Positions 13,501 to 24,500 of a stretch of 64,000 nt of DNA are shown one piece after another (position 1 is the stretch's first letter; every line of letters begins with the position of its first letter). A model generated the notes under the pieces. That model made no database searches. It was not told where the DNA came from and saw only the letters and a program-made list of their open reading frames with translations. The DNA is from Amoebophrya sp. A120 (lineage: Eukaryota > Sar > Dinophyceae > Syndiniales > Amoebophryaceae). The stretch is taken from the NCBI GenBank assembly GCA_905178155.1, contig CAJINV010000004.1, positions 2,440,228-2,504,227 of the forward strand. The letters run 5' to 3'. The position numbers and the translations under genes are program-made.

Positions 13501-14772
13501 CAGGTCCTGGACCAGCACAGTGACGACGCTGCAAATTTTTACGGTGGCGTGGAGATCAACGAGGAGCCAGAAAAGACAGCGATTGCCTGCACTACTGCAG
13601 CGAAGAACAATTCTTACCCAGGGTCTAACGCGGCGGCCGCAGCGAGTACTACTAGTACAACGACAGCAAGCACAAGCAGTCGACCGGGGCAGAAATCCAG
13701 ATTCATTTTCGCAGGCAAGAATCATACCTCTGCTTCTTCTTCGCAAGCCAATGCGACAGCAGTACAACAGCATCCTACGTCCCGTGGTCGCGGAACCGCA
13801 AACAAGCAAGACGCGCAGCAGGGCCGACGGCAAAAAACGCACCCGTCTTTTCTTTTGCATCGTGGCACCACGACGGTGCCAGCGGCGAAAGGACAGGTCG
13901 GTGGGGTAGTTGGTGGTGCAGCGGAAGTAGATCTGCAAGAGACGCGAACTGGAAAAACTCCTGCTGTGTCGCACCAGCCGCAGTTTAGTATTGACCAAGA
14001 AGAAGAATCTGGCACTGCTGGCCCAGTGCGTAGTACCGCGTTGAAAAGCTGCAGCAAAAAAGCCGCGGCTCCTGCCGCGACCACGCCTTTGCAAGAAGAA
14101 GTAGAAAAAGCAACACTCACTCAGGAAAATAAGTTGAGTGTGGTCCCTAGCACCGAGCTTTCTGGCGCTGGGCACCTTGCCGCGGCGCGGATTCGGGCCA
14201 ACACCTTTCTGAGTCCGCGCGGCTTTGTTGGCACCACGACAGCGGCTCAACAGCACGGAGCTTTGTCTGCTTGCGTTCCGCCGCCCAGGACTGTGGTCGG
14301 AGGAGGAATCAATAGTGCCGGCGTGACGCAGACGAGCTCAACGATCCCAGGAACGACCATGACCACCGCAAAAAATCAGCGGAACAGCTCGGTGTCAAAC
14401 ACTTCATCAGCCGCATCAGCTGCTGCCCAGACTCCGAACAGCAACCTGCGAATCAGCGCGCCCCTGATTCCCAATTTTTCCAAGGCGTTCGCGACGCCAA
14501 TGGTGGGCGCGAGAGAGCTGTTGGTCGCTCAAAGCACTGGCAGTAGCCGGGACGATCAGGATGGTGGCAGTACTAACTACATCAACGGAGCAGCAGGGCC
14601 GCGGGGTGTTGGGGCGGGGAGCAAGCGGTTTTTCGGCATGTCCGTGTCTCCTCCACCATTGTATCGGCTGCAGGTTCTTGGGGGAAGCGCAGCAGCTGGC
14701 GCCGCACCAACTCCCGAAACCAGCCCTCCGGGTGGTTCGACAGGAATGTGGAAAATGGCGTTTCAGCAATGA
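10513..14772 (+). CDS. g3: Ser/Ala/Thr-rich low-complexity protein, three GT-AG introns
   Basis: I do not recognise the protein. Exons are 10513-11142, 11353-11722, 11899-12589 and 12864-14772 (TGA). The phases agree at every junction: 0, 1 and 2. The first intron has a consensus-like GGTAAGA donor. The last acceptor (TTCACCAG at 12863) is not pyrimidine-rich, but it is the in-phase choice. The product is about 1200 residues from this ATG, dominated by Ser, Thr, Ala, Gly and Gln, with short His and Asn/Gln runs. A more ordered basic segment lies near its start (RGQLAWAFSRLDRHAVVERV). This composition suggests a disordered scaffold or nuclear protein, but that is inference. No introner is present, unlike g4 and g6-g8. 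An upstream exon is possible because the frame is open from 10360. Confidence 0.7.
12741..12767 (+). repeat. (GT)n microsatellite in the third intron of g3
   Basis: An uninterrupted TG/GT run of 27 bases within the intron 12590-12863. Confidence 0.95.
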
Positions 14773-15569
14773 AAATAAATAGAAATAAGTATGAAAGTTT
14801 AGTAGGTCTCTCGTCGTGCAGAAGTACGAGAAGCAGTAAATACGTCTGATATGATGTGAAAATGAGTACTGAAATAAATGCTACGTTGTGTTGAAAGCGC
14901 TCTGAGTAGTTTCGCTCTGGTGTTGAAAGTTGTATCTTCATAGATACGTCGATTTTTTGTAGAATCTTTGTCAGATAGTGATAGAAGACCAAAGCGAAAA
15001 AGAAATACGAAACGTGAACAATTTCAATGGTTGATAACAATTTTTTGGGACGACAACGATGCGGATGCCTATGCTAACGATGTGCCCCCGCAGCCAGGTT
15101 CTTCGAACATACAGATACAGGTTAAATTATCCTTGACGTGGGATAAAACAAAAGCAAAACCCACAAACACAAGCCGGCGCACCTTCAGTGTGCGTGTCGG
15201 TTTAAGGATATATATGCGTTTGGTCTTATGCAGATGTTGTGTGGCTCTAGAACTCACAAGTGCGTTGATGTATTCAGATCGTTGCAGCACCAGGTTTTTT
15301 ATTGGCCTATTTCGGTTCCTGCTGTTTCTAGAAATCGCGTCATGCTCTTCGTGCCGGTTTTGGAATCATGTTTGCTGATATTTCCAGAATCTGTGCTTAT
15401 GCCCTCAAAAATCGACAGCCATGATCAATCTGTTTTTTTCAGCCTAAGATGAAGAGGAGGATGATTCCAATAGCATTGGCAACACCGAGAATGAAGCACA
15501 CGCTCATCTACTTTTCGTGATTTGCCCTTAGGTTAGCAGAACAAGATCATCATTCCGCGCAATTTCGTC
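14773..15569. other. Intergenic between g3 and g4, nothing identified
   Basis: Mixed sequence with many stops in all frames. I see no repeat or RNA gene. It presumably holds the 3' region of g3 and the promoter of g4. Confidence 0.5.
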
Positions 15570-18500
15570 ATGATTTTGATGTGTCGAGTTAGACCTCGTC
15601 TGATCCGGGCCTCGTTGTTCGTCGTGTGGCCATGTTTCTTGATGCTTTACGCGGGACAACAACCTGGTCGTGTTGCTGCTGCTCCCCGACAGTCGGAAGA
15701 TGTTGCTGCAGCGGGACGAGGTGATCATAATAACCACCCCAGCACTCTTCCCGCAGAAGAAGAATCGTTGTCTGCTCCAGAAGAGGACGTGACGCAGGAA
15801 CCCGAACCTCCTCCACTTGTGGACGAATGTCCGGACTTTATTCGGAAAGTAAAGTTCGAGTCCTGGAAGTTGCTGGTTCCTTACTGGCACATGAGCGATT
15901 TCTACCGGGAACGAATCTTCGGGGCCATCAAGCCGGACGAGGATCCTGAACCGATACTGTCCGACTCGTCTCCTGCTGGAGAAGCGTTGGAAAATGGCAA
16001 TAATCCTGGACGAAGCCGGGCAGCAAGAACATTGCAGTCACCCACAGCCCCCTCTTCCGTGGCAGTGGACCCGGGCAAGGTCCCCGAGAGTATCGAGGAG
16101 AAGGTGGCCTACGCGCTGCACCTGCAGCAAATTGCGGAGTCGAGCCATTTCGGGCTGTCGCTTTTCATGCTCGCGAAAATCATGTCTCAGGGCGAAAACT
16201 ACATCTGGCAATTATTACAGTGAAAAATGCCCCCACCCCAGAAATAATTGGCAGCATTTGTATTGCAAACCTTTCCAATGGAAACATTCCCCTTCTTGTA
16301 TATATCAGCATCACAAATTTCAATTTGCCATGCTGAATAGCGCAAATTTGTGTTGCAAAGGAGCCCAACAGCAGCCGTTTCTGTCATGCAAAAGACGCCT
16401 TGCGCACCTAGATTCTGCATCAGAAAGCCTCGCAGTCCTTTCATGCAAGACAAAAAGCAATCATCTGGAAACTTTGCATGAGAAACTGTTGCAGCATTCT
16501 GGGGTGGGGGCGTTTTTCATTGTAGTAGCAATTGTGGGGCACGGTGGCGCGGGCCAGTCTGGCGGTGACGATGTACGGGACGGCTCCTCCTACTACTTAT
16601 CGAAAGAAATAAAAACTGTTTCGCTGCATCAAACTTTTATTGCATAGAATGGAACACGACAGAAGCATTTGTCTTGCGCCGCGTGTAAGACATGGGGGAT
16701 CTAGCCGCGTTTCCCTTTCCCCTTGGGAGGCACGCATGGCAAAGTTTTCATCTTTGTCATTGTCATGTGTAAAACGAACTTGTGATGCAGAACTTGCAAA
16801 ATGAAAATCCATGACGGTGAAACACTTTTTTCTCACGATACAACCTCCGATACAGCTACCATTCCGGTTGACGAGATGGAAGAACAGGGGAGTACTTCAA
16901 ATGTGGCCGCGAGCGCACCGTCGACAGAAAATAATCCGACCGCGTCGTTTACCCGCAACTGCGCCGTGAAATTCCTGCTGCTGATAAATTTGCTGATCGA
17001 GAAAAACTTTCGGGACCCGCGGGCTGATTTGCAGACCATGACCTACATCAATTGGTTTGACATTTTCGTGGAAGAGTCGGGCACCGTGGTCATGTCGAGT
17101 TATAAGCACCCCGAGGACGTGTTTCTCATGGCGACCATGCTACGGGCGACACACCGCGTGCTCAAGGTGTTGATCACAAAACAATTCCGTCAACATCTTC
17201 CAGGTGTTTATAAAGTCACGTCAGAGCTGCAGTAGCAGTAGGAGTAAAAGTTTGTGGTTCTCGTCGATAGTATTGTACCTGTGGCGGATTCATTGCAGTA
17301 GTCGCGCTTCCTGTTATTTACGAATTCGCATCTCTAGTACTCTCACTCGTAGAACGCGGGCTGGCACAAAGTTCAAATTATGCTAGATTCTCGACGTTCC
17401 TATACACAGTAAAGAAAAAGCTACAGTGAGTTGTACTGTTGGAAGAAAATAGAGTCTGATCGACCTGGCTGCGTCTGTTATTTGGCAAGGACCACAACTG
17501 TACTCTACTTTTTTTTCGAAACTGTTTGATGATGAAATAGAAAACTTCTACTTCAAGTAGCGCTACACTTTCTATTCACAGGTCCAATTTATCCTGTATG
17601 AGCAGTACCACGGCGCGGAGTGGTTCCAGAAAAACCTTTATGAACTGGAAAATTATCGTACTCGTATAAATGCATGACAAATTCCCTCAGCATGAGAATT
17701 CAAATTTGTAATGCGGCTTTACCCTGAGAAAAAAACTTGTAATGCAAAACTTGCATTTATACGAATACGATACTTATGCACAGGATAACCTTCTCGCCCG
17801 ACAGGGGGACCGGCTGGACAGCAAGCGGCAGGGGAGTTTGAACCAGCCGGTGACCAAAAACCAGATTCAGCACTATGCGTTGCAAATATGTCTGGGTCTG
17901 GAAACTTGTGATGCTGGGTGGCGTCTCATGATGAGACCACATGTGCTGGCTCAGCATGACAAGTTTCGGAGCTTCTAGGTGTTGCCTATTCTGCATTACA
18001 GACTGCGTTCCTGCATGACAGCAAAATGGGGCTCTTGGGTAACGTGCATGACAGATTTAAGAGTCATGCCAGACAAGCATGACAAACATGCACTCTTCCA
18101 GACCCAGACATATTTGCACTTGATAAGCACGGCAACATGACGACCTTTTTCCGCGACAGTATGAAGGATTTGCTGATCCACGATTCCTATCAACTGCAAA
18201 TATGTCTGGGTCTGGGAGATTCCGAGATTTGTCATGCAGTAGCAGTTTTTCCAAGGTCCGCCAAGACTGAAATGCAGGGCCGAGCATCACAGGTTCTGCA
18301 GCCCCTTGGTGATGCCTATTTTGCATGAGAAATGTTCTCTCAGTATGGCCAGAAATGGACAGCTTTTGCAAGCCATGCAATACAGATTTTTGTAGGATGC
18401 GCAACACGCATCACAAGTTCGCAGCCTTCGAGACGCAAGCATATTTGCATTTGATAATTCCTCCCACGCGCACCATCCCATCTACGCGCTCGACCACACC

Positions 18501-21500
18501 GCCACGCGGAGTCACTCGCTGAACTGGGTCAAGTTTCTGGCCGGGTTCCCGGAACGCTTTGCGGAAATGCTGCTGAAGAACGAAGAGAAGACCGAACTGC
18601 TGTCGGACTACGTCTATCCTGTGCGAAAGTATCGTACTCCTACCTACTAATCGCAAATATGCATGACAAATCTCCATCCTAAGGTAAAACAGCATTATAA
18701 ATTCCACTTTTCCCCTTGCCAAAAGTTGTGATGCAATTTATACTGGTACGCTGCTTTTGCAATGCATAACGTCGTTTCCAGTCTTCTCGGCCCCAGCCAC
18801 ACCGCGGGGCTCGTCGAGGAGGAGGAGAGGTCGAAAGCCGTACACGACGGTGCGTTCGCGTCGGAGACGAGGCCGAAGCGGCGCAAGCAGCTGGATATGG
18901 ATTGCAAATATGTCTGGGTCTGGAAGGATGCGAACTTGTCATGCTAAATCTGAATCGTGTAAAAATCTGTGTTGCGTGATTAGCCAAAAGCTGTCCACTT
19001 TGGACCTAATCGAGAGGCAGTTGCTCATGCAGGATAGGCATGGCAGAACTCTCACAGAATCTGTCATGCTATGTTCTACATACCAGACCTCATGGGTCAT
19101 GGAAAACCGGCATGACAAATCTGGCATTCTGGAACTCTTCCAGACCGAGACACTTTTGCGGTTGATACTGGACGTAGCCCTGCAAAAGTGGGAGGAACGA
19201 CGCGAGGAGTCTTCCTCTCTAGCAACGGGTCGTGGTCCACCACCTCTACTGCAAATGAATACACGACAAGGCGGCCCCGAGATGACGAGCCCAAATCACG
19301 ACGATCGCACGAGGACACAGTGGCACCAGCTTTCCTTGGCTGAGCCTCCAGGTGGTGGACTCGAAGAGCCGGGCACTACCATGTTCGCAAACCGATCGAA
19401 AATCTACCACCCACTGTACGTGCTCGCGGTCCTGATCCGCGCCGAAAATGAATTCGGGATTTTCCCGTTCGCAACCAGAAAAGCCGTCGCCGTGCTGGAA
19501 GCGGCCTTTCAAAAAAAGAACGTCAAGATGAACCAGCGCAACAAAAGCATAATAGCGGAGGAGGACCACACGAAACGCCAAAGCGAGGTTGAAGACAACG
19601 ACCTATCGCGGGTGCTGGTCTTCCGACGAGAAAGTACAAGCGGGAAGCAGCCAGAGGAGCACGCAGAAGGAGCCACAAAGGCGGGGCAACCACATCTTCA
19701 ACAAGAACTTGCGGCGATTCTGGACTCGGAGCTGGATGATTATACAACTTCTTCACCAGATCATCATCATTTCTTGGCCGAACAGCCACACGAAGATGTT
19801 GTTGAGAGGCGTGAAAGAACGCCAAGCTCAGACCTACTTTCACATAACATCAATCCAACGTCTTCCAGTAGTACGCTGAACATCACGTACAGCACCGAGG
19901 CGACGCACGTGGACTTGGTGGCCAATGAGGACGCCTGGCTGAAGAAGGTCAACAAACAAATTCGCGACCCGCAGGTTTGTCAAGAAGCTCAAGTCGGGCG
20001 GTCGTCCGAAAAAGCACATCAAGCACAACATATTGCAAAAAGCCCAGAACAAAGAGATGAAGACGAGCTCATAGTACAGCAGCAAACCCGTTGCCTCCCC
20101 ACGCATTCGTACAGCGAAGTCCGGTTTGCACTGAACCGCATGCGGAAACTATCAAATGCACAAATGTCTGGGTCTGGAAGATTTCTAGATTTGTCATGCA
20201 TATTTTCCATGAGCCATGATGTCTGTGATGCACGCCGCAGCGTCACAAATTTTATAGAGGGCTTTGCGATACCTCTACCGCATGAGAAATGCCCTCTCTA
20301 TGTGGGACCAACCCGACTCCTCTTGCTGGTCATGCAATACAAATTTTTTTAGCATCCACAGACAGCAACACAAGCTGTGACCTTCCAGACCCAGACATAC
20401 TAGCCAGGGGGAAGGAATCTCTATCCCGAAGCGAAATCGAGAGCACTGGGAGGGGGGAAGCAGAACTAGAAGGAAAGGACGGGGGGGAAGGGTACGGGTG
20501 TGTCAGCTAGTCAGTTTCAGGTAGCCACTGGGGTCCTGGTTGTTTCGATGAGATTCGAGACGCGGCCGCTCTGCTCTTGGCCAAATTATATATTTGCGGA
20601 GCTCTTGCGGATAATTCTGGCTATGGAGCGGCATTTAACTTGGCAAGTCGCTGGCTGCCGATCTTATTTTTCCGCAGGTGTGGGCCGTTTTGTGGATCTT
20701 TGCTTGTGCGTTTATTTTGAGAACTATGCGCGTTTGAAGATCATGGCGCGCCTCATATTTTCCGCGGCGGGACTTTCTCGGAAGCTTGGCCGGAGCTTTT
20801 GCGTAGAAAGATCGGGAGGGCGTTCGCGCCGCCTCCTTCTCTATGTGCGAACAGATTCCGGCGGCCATTTTCTCCCGTGTTTTCTTGTGTCTGTTGCGGG
20901 GCCTGTTTCTCTATCTGCGAACAGTTTGAAAACCACGCAGAAGCGACGAGGCAAACGGCGGAACACAACGAGGCGGGGAGGCCAGACCTTCGGGACAAGG
21001 AAGATAGAGACGGGAAAGAGTGGAAAGACGAAAAAGGCGGGAAAAACTGAACAGACTGCGAGAACTGGGAGGGCTAGGGAAGCCTGTAAGAAAGACTGGG
21101 GCGGCTGAGGGGGCTGAGAAGCTCAAAAGGCGAATGAGGTTCGAAAGGTTGAGCAAACTGGAGAAGCCGGGAAGGCTGAAAACCTGGGAAGGCGGGGAAA
21201 CGAAAGCGAGCAAGCCTGGAAGCGAAGGCGCTGACTTGCTGAGAGGCCTCGGCGTCGCTTTTGCCTAGAGCTGGAGGGCGTTCGCGCCGCCTCCCTCTCT
21301 ATGTGCGAACAGATTCCGGAAGCTGTTCCGCGTTTCTCTTTGTTGCGGCGGCTGTTTTTCTGTCATAGAACTGCTAAGGCAACCGAGAGGCCAGCAGCTC
21401 CATGGAAAAGTCCGGCGGCCGCAGAGCCCAAAGGAGGCGCGGCGGGGCCCCGTTGCTGCAGCTTCGCAGCTTCAGCAGGCAGATTGGCTGGCGCGCCTGA

Positions 21501-24500
21501 AACAGCTGTGGCAGCTCGATAAGTAAGCGGAGCAGGCAGGAAAAGCCCGGGGTAGCTACAAAACCGGCTGTAGGTAGTTAAAGGACCGGCTTTAGTTAAC
21601 AAGGCGGGTGGAGCTAACGAGCCGGGTTTAGCTAACAAGCCGGCTTTGGGTAAAAAACCGGCTTTAGCTAAAAAATCGGCTTCAGCTAAAAAACCGGCTT
21701 CCGCTAAAAAAGAAACCGGCCGCGGCTAACAAACCGGCTTCAGCTACAAAGCCGGCTTGGGCTTTAGCTAGAAAACCGGTCTTAGCTAAAAGAGCCGGGA
21801 ACGAAGCTGGGAGGCCGACAGGCTGGGAGGTGGACAGGCTTGCTGGGAAGGTGGGGGGCTTGGGGGCTTGGAGGGCCAAAGGCTAAAAACGGAGAAGCGA
21901 AAACGAAAAAGCCAGGAGGCAGACAGGCTGGGAAGCGAGCAAGCTTGGAAGCGAAGGCGCTGACTTGCCGGGAGGCCTCGGCGTAGAATTTGCGTGCCTA
22001 GAGCGGGAGGGCGTTCGCGCCGCCTTTCTCTATGTGCGAACAGACTCGGGAAGCTGTTCCGCCTTTCTCTTTATTGCGGCGGCTGTTTTTCTGTCCTAGA
22101 ACTGCTAGGGCAACCGAGAGGCCAGCAGCTCCATGGAAAAGCCCAGCGGCCGCAGAGCCCAAAGGAGGCGCGGCGGGGCCCCCGTGCTGCAGCTTCAGCA
22201 GCTAGACTGGCTGGCGCGCCTGAAACAACTGCGGCAGCTCTACAAAACCGGTTTTAGCTAAAGGAACGGCTCGAGCTAACAAGCCGGGTCTAGCTAACAA
22301 GCCGGGTTTAGCTAACAAGCCGGCTTCAGCTAAAAAATCGGCTTCAGCTAAAAAACCGGCTTCCGCTAAAGAAGAAACCGGCGTGCTCAGCTAAACGACC
22401 GGCGTCAGCTACAGTGTCGGCGTCAGCTACAGCGAAAAGAACCGGGAAGCCGGGAAGCCGGGAAACCGGGAAACCGGGAAACCGGGAAACCGGGAAACCG
22501 GGAAACCCTGGAGTGGTTTCGGGTAAGGGTATCGCTGGAGTGGTTTCGGGTAAGGGTACGCGGGGAGTGATAAAGTGCTTCACGATTTCAGTACTTTCGG
22601 GCAATTTCTACCTTTCCCGGGTCTATATATATTTGTATTTGATAGAGCCTTTCGCAAACCGAATTGAATCCTGAGTACCGCGAGTTGTGGGGGTTCACCT
22701 ACATGGATTTGCAAAATGCGGTGAAGAAAGCCTTCCAGCGCTTGCAAACATTATTGGAGCTCGCGCACCGGCACTGGCGGCGGGAAAAGGTGAAGACGTA
22801 CTTCGAGCGGCTGTTTCAAGCGAGGTTTGACCATCTTGTTCATGATCGGGGAACTGCAGGATATTTATTTTCCACTAAGGACACTGATGTTCTTACCCCC
22901 TGGCGGCTGGTGAACGTCGAGAGTCTGGTAACCACTCCAGTGGAAGACGCTGTTACTGAGCAGATGCGCGGCTACCCGGGCGGCCTCCCCGCCGCGGAAG
23001 CCGAGCGGGCTGAGTGGCAGAACCCGCGGCGGAAGGTGAGAAGAGAACTTTGGGCGGAGAATCGAGAAAAACTGGAACGAAAGTTGCAAGAAAGTGTGGA
23101 GAGGGACGAGTTTTCTGTTTTACAGGTGGGGGGCAGAAGAAACAGAATAACAACTGAAAAGAAGGATGCAATAGACCACAAAAAGACCTCCACGAGCGAC
23201 GTGATGGCGGATCATTTGCACGAAAAAGACCCAACCGAAGATGAAGAAGGTGCGTTTCTTCAGGAGGACGCTCATCTTGACGGGCAGCAACTTGGCAATG
23301 ATCACGTGTCGGTGGAGGCGAACGCAGTCCCGAGTAGAAGTACTAGAACTCCGCTCTTGCTACTCTCCCCCGGAGCGCTGGCCCGCGTGAGGAGAACGTC
23401 CGAGGCCGCCGCTTCTCTGCACCAGAGCAGGCCAGAGCTACAAGAGGAACTCGAAGTAGCAGGAGCCCGTCGTCCAGAGCGACCTCCAGAAGGCACACCC
23501 CCACGACAATCGTCGACAAGAACTCTTCTGCAACTCCAGCCCGTGAGCGAACTGATCGCGAAGTCCAAAACTATTCGCACCGCGTCCCGCACGCACTTCG
23601 GGTCCATTTTCAACGTGCGCAAAAACCACCAGCTGTGGGCGCTGGAGAACCCCTACGACCTTTGGACGGACTTCGCCGACGAGGGCTACTTGGCGACCCC
23701 ACTTGCCGACTACGCGGAGGACCACAAGGACACCGTGCTGGAGCGGATTTTCGAGGTTATCGGCGTACACAACCACTTTTTCGTGGAAATCGGCACCGGC
23801 CTCGGCACGGAATGTAACAGCCGCTACTGGCGTATGGGGTTCTCAAATGTTACATTCTCAGCTGTTACATGAATTTGTAATGCAAGAATGGCAAGAGTGA
23901 GAGGGCAAATATATACGCCTTTTGCATTACAGGTTTGGCGCATATTCTAGTGCTATCTAGCGCGTCGAGAACTTGTCATGCGAAGCAGCTTTACGGTGTA
24001 GATACTGATGAGAGTTTTGCATGACAAACCATGTAACAGTTGAGAGCGTAACGCTTGAGAGTCCTATATGGCGCGTGATGCGCGGCTGGGACGTGCGGAT
24101 GTTCGATGCCACCGCGGATCTGCCGCACATTATGCATAGCAAATATGTCTGGGTCTGGAAAGTTGCAACTTGTAATGCTAAGTCTGGATCGTGCAAAAAT
24201 CTGTGTTGCATGAATGCCAAAAGCTCTCCACTACTTTTGACCAAGTTGAGAGGAAGTTTCTCATGCAGGATACACATGATGGGGATCTCACAGAATCTGT
24301 CATGCTAGGTCCTGCATTCCAGACGACATGGATCACGGAAAATCTGCAACACAAGCCTCGGAATCTTCCACACCCAGGCATGTTTGCTTTTGATACACAT
24401 TAACCTACGACAACAACTGATCAACCCGGACAACGTCAATGAGGTTTTCGCATCGCACGCTGTACCGCAAACCTTCGACGTGCTTTCGATCGATGTGGAC

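Larger units (their letters stand above)
20401..22627. mobile_element. Nested GC-rich insertion within the introner at 20150
   Basis: This sequence interrupts the right inverted repeat of an IE1. It holds a tandem duplication: a module with GGAGGGCGTTCGCGCCGCCT and CTATGTGCGAACAGA begins near 21272 and again near 22003, with a partial copy near 20815. Minisatellites lie between the modules. No coding domain or clear inverted ends are seen. ATA at both junctions may be a short target duplication. Confidence 0.65.
20150..22644. mobile_element. Introner IE1 in g4 split by a ~2.2-kb insertion
   Basis: The left part (20150 to about 20400) is a normal IE1 from TATCAAATGCACAAATGTCT to CAGACCCAGACATA. 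The right terminus reappears as ATATTTGTATTTGATA ending at 22644. Flanks GAAAC / GAGCC match at three of five positions, so the junction is uncertain. The g4 frame resumes right after it as LSQTELNPEYRELWGF. Confidence 0.8.

Noticed and set aside
18757-20352. Very long open frame of 531 codons taken as one gene
   Set aside because: Its first part and end read through introners (VWVWK- and SGSGR-type peptides are the translated inverted ends). Only 18774-18895 and 19173-20149 are g4 exons.
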